Origin: Haemonchus contortus
Lineage: Eukaryota; Nematoda; Chromadorea; Rhabditida; Trichostrongylidae
DNA: 64,000 nucleotides
NCBI GenBank assembly: GCA_000469685.2
Contig: LS997562.1
Coordinates: 982,501-1,046,500 of the forward strand
Reading direction: 5' to 3'
Position 1 is the first letter of the stretch; each line of letters opens with the position of its first letter. The notes under the pieces were generated by a model. That model was not told the DNA's origin. It saw only the letters and a list, made by a program, of their open reading frames with translations, and searched no databases. The position numbers and the translations under genes were made by a program. Shown one piece after another: positions 11,561 through 20,724 of this stretch.

Positions 11561-11899
11561 ATAAATTTCATTCATCCCTTTATGCAAATTATATCAGTGG
11601 TATACATTTTGAAGATCACATCAATATTTCAAGCTCATTCACATTCATCATCGCTCAATTGCTGGATCCTGAGCTTCAGTTGCTGGATCCTGAGCTGAAG
11701 TGTGTAATATCAGTCTGCTGCTTCTTTCCTTCTATGCTGACTTGATTACTTTCTTTCTTTCCTTGTTTCTTTCCTGCCTGCTCTTCTAACTCCAGCCTTC
11801 TGTTGCCCTGCCAGTTTCCGACGAGTCGGTTCCACGTGGGAGGTTAGCATACCCGTGTGCCGAAGTGCCGACTCTGTTCTATGACTCCTATGGACGAGG

Positions 11900-12158
11900 C
11901 ACCATGGCCAACTGGTGTGGATACTGGCTTCTTTTGATCTTGGGGTGTTAGTTGCGAGCGCTGCACTGCAACAGGGCTACATCTATCTCGCCTCTTCTAT
12001 CCTCCGTTTCTCATGTCGCTTGACCCAGCGGACTGATATTATTCGACTTGGCCTATTTAGTTTGTATGTTATGGTCTAGCTTTACCTTAAGCCCCGTTTT
12101 TTTCCTTTAAGGGTGCACTCTGTGAGTGTATAAATAAATAAAATAAATAAATAAATAA
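11900..12158 (+). mobile_element. Retroposon 3' end with (AAATA)n tail
   Basis: The segment ends GTGCACTCTGTGAGTGTATA followed by ATAAATAAA-type repeats (12131-12158). A related end (CGCACTTCCGAGTGCATAAA plus repeats) is at 16265-16315. Simple-repeat tails of this sort are typical of RTE-type LINEs and the SINEs they mobilise. The 5' limit is not defined. Confidence 0.55.
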
Positions 12159-13289
12159 TTCATAGCACGAAGTAGCACTTTTTTCTAATCTCAGATATTA
12201 AAAAGGATGATCTTGTAGATTAAATCCGAGAAATGCATATAACCTTATTCAAAAATTTCAAAGCATCTTTACTGTTCTCGAAAAAGATTGACCCAATATT
12301 GAAAGGTGTCACTTGCCGCTGCATGGTGGGAGTTCGGATTTGCGAGCTTCCGCATCTTGCTGAATCTTTCCTTGCTTAACTTCTTGAGTTTTCTCTCTCT
12401 GCACTGGTGCTCAGCATTTCTTGACAGCTTTTTCCATACTTTTGTGAGGCTATCCTTCTCCAGCCGGAAGTTGGGCAGTGATGGAATCCGCCACAGCTTT
12501 GATTCCACTTATAAGATAAGGGCTATGTAATCAAATCGGGGGAAGGAGATTTATCATCATTTGATAGGAATACTCCGTCTGCAGACGCTTAATGCTAGAA
12601 AGGACTCAAGTCATCATCTAAATGTTGTTGTTGCTTTATTTTAAGAACCAGTCGGGCCGCCCGGCTAACGCCAGGCTTCCCTCCTTCTTGTGGTGTCGCC
12701 CGGCTTCGCCGGGCGCTCCTCCTTCCTGTAAAAAAATTGCTGTGCGTAAATAACTCTTCGGATTCCCTTATTTCTTTGGAAGCTCTACACCTTCACTATT
12801 AGCTCCGAATTGGGAGCGATTTTTTCTGTATTGTGATTAAAGTCGGATTGCCCGGCTATCGCCGGGCATCCTCCTTCTTATGTAAAGTCGGCTCACCCGG
12901 CTAACGACGGGCTTCCCTCCTTGTTGACAAAGTTGTAGTAATCGGCTAACTCTCCACCCCTTCTTCGAAACAAATAATATTTTCCTGTGCACGAAGTTCG
13001 ACACAGAACTAACAGGGTATTTGTATTCAGTGAAAGTCGATACCTATGTCTTTAATTGAGAGTCTTGATCTTTTGCTCCCGTTCTTGAACATAAATACCC
13101 AATGAAGATTGAACTATTAGATAAACAAAGCCTTGGACGGTACTTACAAATATTTCGTGTGATGACAACACCATTATCAGATGTTATCAATGAACCTTTT
13201 ACTTCACAGAGATAACATCAGTTAAGAGTTCCAAATAACTGGCGGTCGGTTAGGTTTTTCGCAAATGATCCTACTATATATAATTCGCT

Positions 13290-13365
13290 AAGTGTGTCTG
13301 TTGGTGTGTCGGTGTGTTTGTGTATGTGTTTGTTTGTGTGTGTGTGTCGGTGTGTGTGTCTGACC
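13290..13365 (+). repeat. (TG)n-rich microsatellite at Helitron 5' end
   Basis: An imperfect GTGTGTC/GTTTGTGTG tract directly follows the Helitron 5' terminus. The complementary CACACA tract sits at 16070-16140 in the outer copy. Confidence 0.9.
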
Positions 13366-13374
13366 GGAAATTCA

Positions 13375-13845
13375 TAACTCCTGTCCCCGTGGACCTAAAG
13401 CGTTCAAATTTGGTATGAGTAAGGGGGACAGGATGGGAACACTTATGGTAGGTGGCAGGACCGGACTCCGTTCACAGGGAGCGCGGCGTGCGCGTTAGAA
13501 ATTTTGGGCCGCAAGTTCATAACTTTTGTTGCAGTGGACCCAAAGCGTTCAAAATTGGTAGGAGTAAGGGGGACAGGATGGGAACACTTATGGTGGTGGC
13601 AGGAGCAGATTCCACCCACAGGGAGCAGGTTGCGCGCGATAGAAATTTTAGGTCGCAAATTCGTAACTCCTGTTCCAGTAGACCCAAAGCGTTCAAATTT
13701 GGTAGGAGTAAGGGGGACAGGATGGGAACACCTATGGTTGGTGGTAGGAACAGACTCCACCCACAGGGAGTAGGTTGTGCGCGATAGTAATTTTGGGCCG
13801 CAAATTCATAACTCCTGGACCCGTGGACCTAGAAAGCTCAAATTT
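13375..13845 (+). repeat. 145-bp minisatellite, about 3.3 units
   Basis: The segment GGGGGACAGGATGGGAACAC recurs at 13423, 13568 and 13712, a period of 144-145 bp. Each unit also contains ATTCATAACTCCTG and GCGTTCAAATTTGGTA. Related single units appear at 32.1, 35.8, 36.4, 37.0, 46.9 and 50.6 kb. Confidence 0.92.
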
Positions 13846-15439
13846 GGTAGGATCACACTTTTCGTATTACCAGTGGAGCCTCGGCATTCTGATAGGTGAT
13901 GCAGGATGTGACGGGATCGTAGTTACTCGGTGACAAGAACTGATGATAACTGACAAGAGAAGATAAAGCACCTGAGAGTGCCACCTACCGATCGAAATCC
14001 TAACATTTTCGGTATCTACGATGTAGCTTTGACCGTTCAGTATGTTTCACTCGATAAGACGAGATGGTAGAGCAGGGTGACAAAAGTGAGTGGTGAGTTA
14101 GTGATAGGGACCCATTAGGGCAATACGCTAAGCAGATTAGAACTATGTTCATTTCTTACTATTAGATTACGACCGCTACCCAGCAAGGTTTTTGATTCAA
14201 TGAAGGATCCTCTTTGCTCGATGTAAGTTGCGAGAAAACTTATTCAACCGCCTGTGATCTAGAATTCTCAACAAATGATATCTCCTTAAGGAAAAGGGTC
14301 CATTGATAAAAAATATCTGATAACGGTGCTATCATCACTCAGAACATCTCCACCGCATCATCTTTGATTGTCTAACAGTTGGATTTTCGATGCGTATTTA
14401 TTTCTGAAAGAGAGCAAATGTTCGAGACTTCCAATCAAAGGCTTAAGCACCGACTTCAACTGAATACCATTTGCATACCCTGTTGATCCTGTGTCAAATT
14501 GTGAATTTCCTGTGTGTACAGGAAACTGCCATTTGTTCCAAAAAAAGAGTGGAGAGTTAGACTTACTAGAACTATCAAAGAAAGAGGGAAGCTTTCGATT
14601 TCTGTTGTGTCAAAGAAGGATTTCGAGCTCTGTTTTAGTTTCATACTCTCACTCACCTAAGCACGGAAAAAACTTAAAAACTATAATCTTTGAGAAAGGG
14701 AATAAAATTCTTCAGTTCAACATTTCTCGGGATAGGGTGTTTGACGCGAGAAGGAGGAGAGCCTAGCGTTAGCCGTGCGATCCGATATCTGTACTTACCA
14801 AACTTTACTGTCATTCATTTTGCCTTTTTTTGAAAACTACTTCCACTTCTGCATTGCAGAATGTTGTGCTATCAGTGCCGGATAATCGCTCCCAATTCGG
14901 AGCTGATATTGAGGGATTAGAGCTTTCAAAGGAAAAGGAGAATACGAAATATTATTTACACATAACAAATTTATCACAGGAAGGGAAAGCGCCCGGCGTA
15001 GCCGGGCGAACCCATAAGAAGGAGGAGAGCCTGGCGTCAGCCGGGCGATCCGACTGGTATCGAATAAAGAAGATCTTTCTTTGAGTTAAGAGCTGCTGGA
15101 TAGCGGTCGTAATCTAATAGCAAGAAATGAACAAAATTCTCATCTGCTTATCATAAAGCATCCCATGGATCCCTATAACTGCGCCTACCACTTTTCTTGT
15201 CACACTACTCTACCATCTCATCTTATAGAATGGAACATACTGAACAGCCACAGCTACATGATAAATACCGAAGGCGTTAGGATTTCGTTCGGCAGGTGGA
15301 ACTTGCTCTCTTAGGCCTCTTATCTTCTTTTATCAGTTATTATCGGTTCTTGTCACCGGGTGCCTAGGATCCCGTCATATCCTACACCACTTATTAAGAA
15401 GCCGAATTTCCACTGTTACTACGAAGAGCTGTAATCCTA

Positions 15440-16070
15440 CCATATTTGAACTCTCTAGGTCCGCAGAAATGAAGGTACGATTTTCCGCTCAAATGTTTAC
15501 TCTGCAAAAACCCCGCCCCTTGAATGCAGAGTCTGGGCCTGTCACCTGCCATGAGTGTTCCCGCCCTTGTCCCCGTATTCCTGCCAAATTTGACCTTTCT
15601 AGGTCCACGGAAACAGGAGTTACGAATTTGCGACCTGAAAGTTCTACAGCGCACGCCCCGCTCCCTGCCGGCAGAGTCTGGTCCTACCACCTGCCATGAG
15701 TGTTCCCATGCCGCCCCCTGTACTCCTGCCAAATTTGACCTTCCCAGGTCCACGGGAACAGGACTTACGAATTTTCGACCTGAAAGTTCTACAGCGCACG
15801 CCCCGCCCCCTGCCGGCGGAGTCTGGTTCTACCACCTGCCATAAGTGTTCCCATGCCACTCCCTGTACTTCTACAAAATTTGACCTTCCTAGCTCCACTG
15901 GAACAGGAGTTACGAATTTATGGTCCCAAATTTCTATCGCGCACGCCCCGCCCATTGTGGGCGGAGTCCGGTCCTGCCACCTGCCATAAGTGTTCCCATG
16001 CTGCCCCCTGTACTCCTGCCAAATTTGAGCTTTCTAGGTCCACGGGAACAGGAGTTATGAATTTCCGGTC
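15440..16070 (-). repeat. 145-bp minisatellite, about 4.3 units (reverse strand)
   Basis: GTGTTCCCATGCC-like segments recur at about 15549, 15694, 15839 and 15984, again a 145-bp period, in the opposite orientation to the inner copy. This copy has one more unit than the inner Helitron. Confidence 0.9.
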
Positions 16071-16184
16071 AAACACACACACCGACACACACACACACAC
16101 ACACAAACACACAAACACACCGACACACCAACAGACACACTTAGCGAATTATATAAAGTAGGATACTACCATGCCTTCCATTAT

Positions 16185-16282
16185 GCATGTTGTTCTACCT
16201 TCATCTGTGTTTGCTTCTGCAATTAGTATGTTTATGTTATCTAACTGGTGAAGTTTCTGTTACAAGCGCACTTCCGAGTGCA

Positions 16283-16313
<31 letters not shown>

Positions 16314-16315
16314 AT
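16185..16315 (+). mobile_element. Retroposon 3' end with (AAAT)n tail
   Basis: It ends CGCACTTCCGAGTGCATAAA followed by eight or so TAAA units (16281-16315). It resembles the 3' end at 12131. Only the last ~130 bp is clear. Confidence 0.5.
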
Positions 16316-16379
16316 GCTTGTTCACCTGCAAGGGAAAATGTTAGATGTACTTTAAACTTTTATATCTTCACCTATGCAA

Positions 16380-16590
16380 GATAACAACTTCTAAAACCAG
16401 TGACTTAATAATTTTATTTCTTCACTTCCGACTAGATTAACGAGGATTCGAGAGTTTAATGACCCTGAGTCTTCACACTTAATCAGTTTTGTCTCGCACC
16501 TGGGTGCAAAGCAACTCCAATTTTGAGAGACTGATTTGGACAAGTTGGTTGACGCAGATCTTGCGCTGTACGAGTGGTAATTGAAGCTCA
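16380..16590 (-). repeat. Dispersed repeat, copy B (inverted partner of 11347-11560)
   Basis: On the minus strand this carries GCGTCAACCAACTTGTCCAA and later CTCAGGGTCATTAAACT, aligning with the + strand copy at 11347-11560. It is not interrupted by the MITE found at the edge of copy A. Confidence 0.6.
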
Positions 16591-16873
16591 TTCGCCCCCA
16601 GTGACAAAGTGACTGGCCGCGCCAAACGAACACCTCCTCATTTTGTTAAGTTCTTCTAGGGGAAAAAAAGGGGGGGGGGGAAGGGAGAAGGCAGTGTGTA
16701 TAGTGTATAGAGATCACGCTAGAGCGCAAATTGGCTTCCAGTCTCGCAGGCATACCTTTCATATGTTTTTATTTTATGAATATGTTTTCAATAGGTTTAT
16801 GAACGAAAAGAGTTTCGGGGTGGGTAGCCAATTGGATGTTCTGTTCCTACCCTTCTTCTTCTCCTCTCTAGCG

Positions 16874-19062
16874 TTAGTCCCGCGCCGTCGCAGGTTCCAC
16901 TGTTCTTGTCAGCCGTCTCCATTTCATTCTATTTATAGCATCTTCTGCCGTCACCTTAGCTTCGGCGAGCTCCTTCTTGATCACGTCCAGCCATCTCTTG
17001 TTCGGGGCTCCTCGCGGTCGCTTGCCTTGCGCCTCGAATTCCATTGCCTTCCTTATCGGGTGACTCTGTGATCTTCTTAGGACATGTCCGAACCATCGTA
17101 AGCGCTGTTCCCTCATCTTCAGTTGGACTGGAGCTGTTTGCATAGCCGTCCTGACGTCTTCATTCCTGATCCGATCCATCCCCGTACAGCCGTAGGCCCA
17201 TGTGAGCATCCTCATCTCAGCGGAGTGAGGCTGTCTTCCATGGGTTTTACTTACGGGCCAACACTCACTACCGTAGAGCATCGTAGGCCTTACCACTGTG
17301 CGAAACACCTTTCCTTCGAGAGTCCTGGAGCACTGACGGTCGCAGAGGATACCAGTGGACTCCCTCCACTTCATCCAAGCAGCGTTTATTCTGGATTTTA
17401 TGGCCTGGTCCACGCTACCATCAGCGGCTAGATCACTCCCCAGGTATCAAAAAACCTGGACCTTTTCGATGGCTTCCCCGTAACCGTCGATGATTGACTC
17501 TGTGGCCTCCTCGAAGCTGAGGAACTTGGTTTCTTCACGTTCAGTCGGAGTCCATTTTCCGTCAGCACTTTCTGCCATTTCTGGAGCTTCTTCTGGAGTT
17601 CTTCCTTGCTTCCGCTATCATAGCGATGTCATCAGCGTAGAGGATGGTCTCAGTGGTCCATCCACGAGTTCTTCTGTGATGAGCAGGAAGTGGAACGGGC
17701 GCAGAGCTGATCCCTGGTGTACCCCAACAGTGACATCTATTGCTCCCGTTTGGCCGTGTGCAGTGCGTATTGTTGTCGTGGAGCCATCGTACATGTCTTT
17801 GACCAGGGAGATGAGGTATTCTGGTACGTTTCGTTTTCGAAGCACTCTCCGCCACAGCAGCCTTGGCAAGCCTCTTGGAAGTTCTGTAGGGAGCTAGGTC
17901 CTCTGGAGCTCCTGTCTTTTGCCAGCGTTTGTAGCGATTTCTTCTCTCTCACAACTTGCTGGACTTCATCGTTCCAGAACCATGCTTCCTTGTCTCCCCG
18001 GAAACCACCTCGAGTTTATCCCAGCGTTTCCTTTGCACATCCCAGGATGACCTTCACAGCGTTGCTCCAGGTCTGCTGGATCGGTCGGTATCTAGAAGTC
18101 CAGCTCCCAGTATCTTCTCTTTGAGGCGTTCCCTTTCCAGTCGGTGCAGCTTCCACCATCGGATCACCCGTTCCGTTCTCGTCCTTGATTTCTTGGGAAG
18201 ATCGATGACTATGTCTGCTAGGAGAGGCCTGTGCTGGTAGCCAGTTCTTCTCCAGGCAGTACCTTGATGTCCTTTACAGTTTTGAGGGACGACCTTCTTA
18301 CTAGCACATGATCTACTTCCGTTTCTTTCCCTCCACTGCTGTAGCTTACCTTCTGCGACCTCCTTTTCGCGAAGAAAATGCTGCAGACTGCCAAGTCACG
18401 GGCCATGGCCAGATCGAGAACCCTTTCTCCTTCTTCGTTTCTGACTCCTATTCCTCTACCTCCATGTACCCTTTCCACTCCCCTCCTTTCACTGCCGACG
18501 TGCCCATTCAGGTTACCTCCTATGGCGAGATAGTCCCCTTCTGGAACTGATCGGATGGCCTCGTCAAGGCTCAGATAGAACTCATTTTTTTCGTAGGTGG
18601 GGCAGCCGGCTCGTGGTGCGTACACTCATATTATTGTCCAGTACCTCTCCTTCGTGTCTATCCTTACAGCCATGATTCTACTGCTGGTCCTAGTGACTGC
18701 GGAGACGGAGTCTTTTAGGGACTCCGCTACTTCTATGGCCACGCCATTTCGTTTGGTGTCATCCCCATTGTAGTAGAGTTTGATACCCTCTCCGATTTCC
18801 ATAGCCTTTGCTCCTTTTCAGCGGGTCTCCTGAAGGCATATACTTGGATATTTTTGCGCGCCCTTAGATCGGCGACCTCTCGGGACTTCCCAGTAGGCGA
18901 ACCCACGTTCAGAGTCCCAACTCGAACTAACTTCTTTGACCGAGGTCGTTCACTCCTCGGTAGCCCTCGCATACTGTCCGAAGAACTCGGGCTGGGGTCC
19001 TGTGCGCCACTTCCGGGTGACGTCCTAGCTTTATCACTGATACCTTTTGAGACTTCAGACAT
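16874..19062 (-). pseudogene. RTE endonuclease / reverse transcriptase pseudogene
   Basis: Endonuclease block: 'VRVGTLNVGSPTGKSREVAD' near 18930, then 'VYAPRAGCPTYEKNEFYLSL' near 18610 and 'AIGGNLNGHVGSE' near 18510; active copies usually have GDxNGHVG there, so an acidic residue appears to be lost. RT block: 'VGVHQGSALRP' near 17720 and the active-site 'ILYADDIAMIAEA' near 17630, followed by a YLGSDL motif near 17430. C-terminal block: 'VVRPTMLYGSECWPV' near 17270, 'LRWFGHVLRRS' near 17090 and 'KRPRGAPNKRWLDVIKKEL' near 16990. The frame changes repeatedly. The full product would be about 700-750 residues. Confidence 0.88.
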
Positions 19063-19158
19063 GTTTGTTGTGGCTGGGTTTCTCCATCAGCCGGCCTGTC
19101 AACCTGGCCTGACGCTGGTACCTATACCATTTTGGCAATTTTTGCATGGCATGGAATT

Positions 19159-19226
19159 GCCACTTCAGAGATCGAACTCGCACTCGCTCTAAGTGAGACG
19201 TGAGCCTACACTTGTCCACTCTGCTA
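19159..19226 (-). other. tRNA-like segment / putative Pol III boxes upstream of RTE ORF
   Basis: On the minus strand, TAGCAGAGTGG (19226-19216) fits the A-box consensus TRGYNNARNNG. GAGTTCGATCTC (19179-19168) resembles the B box GGTTCGANTCC. The spacing is about 37 nt, as in Ser/Leu-type tRNAs. The acceptor stem does not pair convincingly, so it is not a functional tRNA gene. It lies about 100 bp before the RTE start codon. Confidence 0.5.
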
Positions 19227-19239
19227 TCCCTGTTCTGTT

Positions 19240-20110
19240 CCTATCCCACCTCAGCTTTTTGCCTCTAAGCCCTCTAAATCATATCAACCACCTCGGAGCC
19301 TCTCCCTTCTAAAAACTAGTTAAAAACATTATCCTTTTGACTAAAAACCATTCCTGAACACGATTAAGGTTGGCTATACCTCTATGCGCTCTAGCGAAAA
19401 GCGCTGCCCCCTCTCCCCTTCCCCCCCCCCCCCCCCCCTTAACTACATTTTCACTGGTCGATGTTAAAGTAGGGCTTTAAATTCATAAATTAGGACTTGG
19501 TGGATGTTTTGAAGCCGCTCCTGAACAAATATTAATACTGTTCCAATTCATTACATAATTTAATAACCACTCAGAATGCGAACTTCATCAGAATAGTGAT
19601 AAGGAGCGCGACTACCAATCCTTTATTTCATCTTTTTTTGTGTTCAGGATAACTCGCCAGACACCAACGTAGTTGCTACCCTACACATTCAGGCCCTGCA
19701 ACTCAGTTACCGTTGTTTCGCTTCCATTAGAACAAAATTTGTTTCCTGTTATTTGAATATTTTCTGATCTTTGGGACTCATTTCTTTCAGGTTCGTTCTT
19801 TCTTCCTGTCTATGGTATTATCAGCAAAGTCGTTCCATTTTCACAGATTTTCGCTTCATCAGGACTTCCACTTCTTCTTCAACAATGTTTCTTAAGGGTA
19901 CTCCTACTTGTGATTGAAAAAGTATGGACGTTAGTAAATGAGAACAGGAACGACATGTTATGTGCAACGCTCTCAAAAGGGAAGGCTGGCCACTATACCG
20001 TCTCCGGGACATTTTCAAGGACTCCCACTATTACTGGACTGCTATTTTCAGCAATAACAAGAAGCGGGAGTCGGAAGTCGGGATAAGTGTATACAAGTTG
20101 CTCGTGCGCC
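19240..20110. other. No recognisable gene
   Basis: Contains an 18-nt C tract near 19421-19438. Otherwise AT-rich with no gene or repeat that I can name. Confidence 0.4.
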
Positions 20111-20119
20111 AGTGAAATG

Positions 20120-20724
20120 AAACTTAACCATGGCATTCACGACCAGAACGAAGCCATCCGTACCGCCGAGAAATCAATCGCACTTAAACTCACCGCGATG
20201 CGACGTCGCGACTCCGCACAGTCCCGCCGTGCTCCTTTTCGTAATTCAAATTTCGCTGCGTGTGTTCGCGTTGCCTGCGTATCATTTCGCGCTCACGAAG
20301 TGATTGGCGAGAGTCAGACGGTCACTCACCTCCTCATCCCTCTGCGTCATCGTCATCAGCGACCTTTCCTTACTGTTGTGCGGTGCTTTTTTTCGAAATA
20401 GTTGTCGGAACAATGTTTTACACCTTTTAGGTTTCGGACCTTTATCTTAATAGACAACAAGTTTTAAATGTGCCACGCTGTTAGTTTGGAAGTTCACGAA
20501 GTTGTAAATACGATCTGCTTCACCCTACACAAATATTTCCGAAGTGCAATCGATTTCTGATGATGTAATCACGGCCAAACGTACATATATGATGTTTATT
20601 ACGATTTGAGGGGTCGTAGTGACGCGAGCAGTGCTTAGCCATTGCTAGACATCGCATTTCGTTCACGTTTTACGTCGTCATTTTTGAATGCTATTGATGA
20701 ACTCGTTGTAGCTTCGAGTCGCCC
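20120..20724 (+). promoter_or_regulatory. Candidate 5' region of the VAP gene
   Basis: A GC- and CG-rich block (about 20130-20360) in otherwise AT-rich DNA lies 350-600 bp before the VAP start codon. This suggests a promoter-proximal region. No TATA box or defined factor site is assigned. An AG at 20715-20716 (CGTTGTAG) could serve as a trans-splice acceptor 8 nt before the ATG, but it lacks a good pyrimidine tract. Confidence 0.3.

Larger units (their letters stand above)
13269..15057 (+). mobile_element. Inner (younger) non-autonomous Helitron
   Basis: It starts 5'-TCCTACTATATATAATTCGC right after A13268 and ends CTGG (15054-15057) right before T15058. Order inside: the 5' end motif, a (TG)n tract (13290-13365), about three 145-bp units (13375-13845), unique sequence, then two clear GCCGGGC stem-loops (14985-15015 and 15025-15050) just before CTGG. 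Its layout, with 5' microsatellite, central tandem repeats and 3' hairpin, resembles the non-autonomous Helitron-like elements known from insects. It has no protein-coding capacity; the ORFs in the minisatellite are artefacts of the repeat. Confidence 0.87.
12648..16163 (-). mobile_element. Outer (older) non-autonomous Helitron, interrupted
   Basis: Read on the minus strand, it starts 5'-TCCTACTTTATATAATTCGC at 16163, preceded by A. A (TG)n-rich tract and about four 145-bp minisatellite units (15440-16070) follow, then unique sequence. It ends with CCGGGC stem-loops and CTGG at 12651-12648, followed by T. TC start, CTRR end, 3' hairpin and insertion between A and T without target duplication are the defining Helitron features. 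It is split by an opposite-strand copy (13269-15057). Removing that copy rejoins sequence that aligns with the uninterrupted interior of the inner copy. About 1.73 kb without the insert. No Rep/helicase is encoded. Confidence 0.85.
16850..19232 (-). mobile_element. RTE-type non-LTR retrotransposon, decayed
   Basis: Read right to left: a tRNA-like motif (19159-19226), a start at 19062, an apurinic-type endonuclease, a reverse transcriptase and a C-terminal domain ending at 16874. RTE elements are LINEs that copy RNA into DNA at nicked target sites. Frameshifts and stops are frequent, so this copy is inactive. The 5' boundary is placed just beyond the tRNA-like motif and is uncertain. A poly-G tract near 16670 lies beyond the 3' end. 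Confidence 0.85.

Noticed and set aside
11248..11745. 165-codon forward ORF and overlapping 158-codon reverse ORF
   Set aside because: They cross a MITE and a dispersed repeat, overlap on opposite strands, and show no known domain.
13443..13787. ORFs of about 100 codons on both strands around 13.4-13.8 kb and 15.4-16.1 kb
   Set aside because: They are open because the 145-bp repeat units lack stops; repeated peptide motifs mirror the DNA repeat.
19155..19230. Functional tRNA-Ser/Leu gene on the minus strand
   Set aside because: A and B boxes are present but acceptor and anticodon stems do not pair; better explained as a repeat-derived Pol III promoter.
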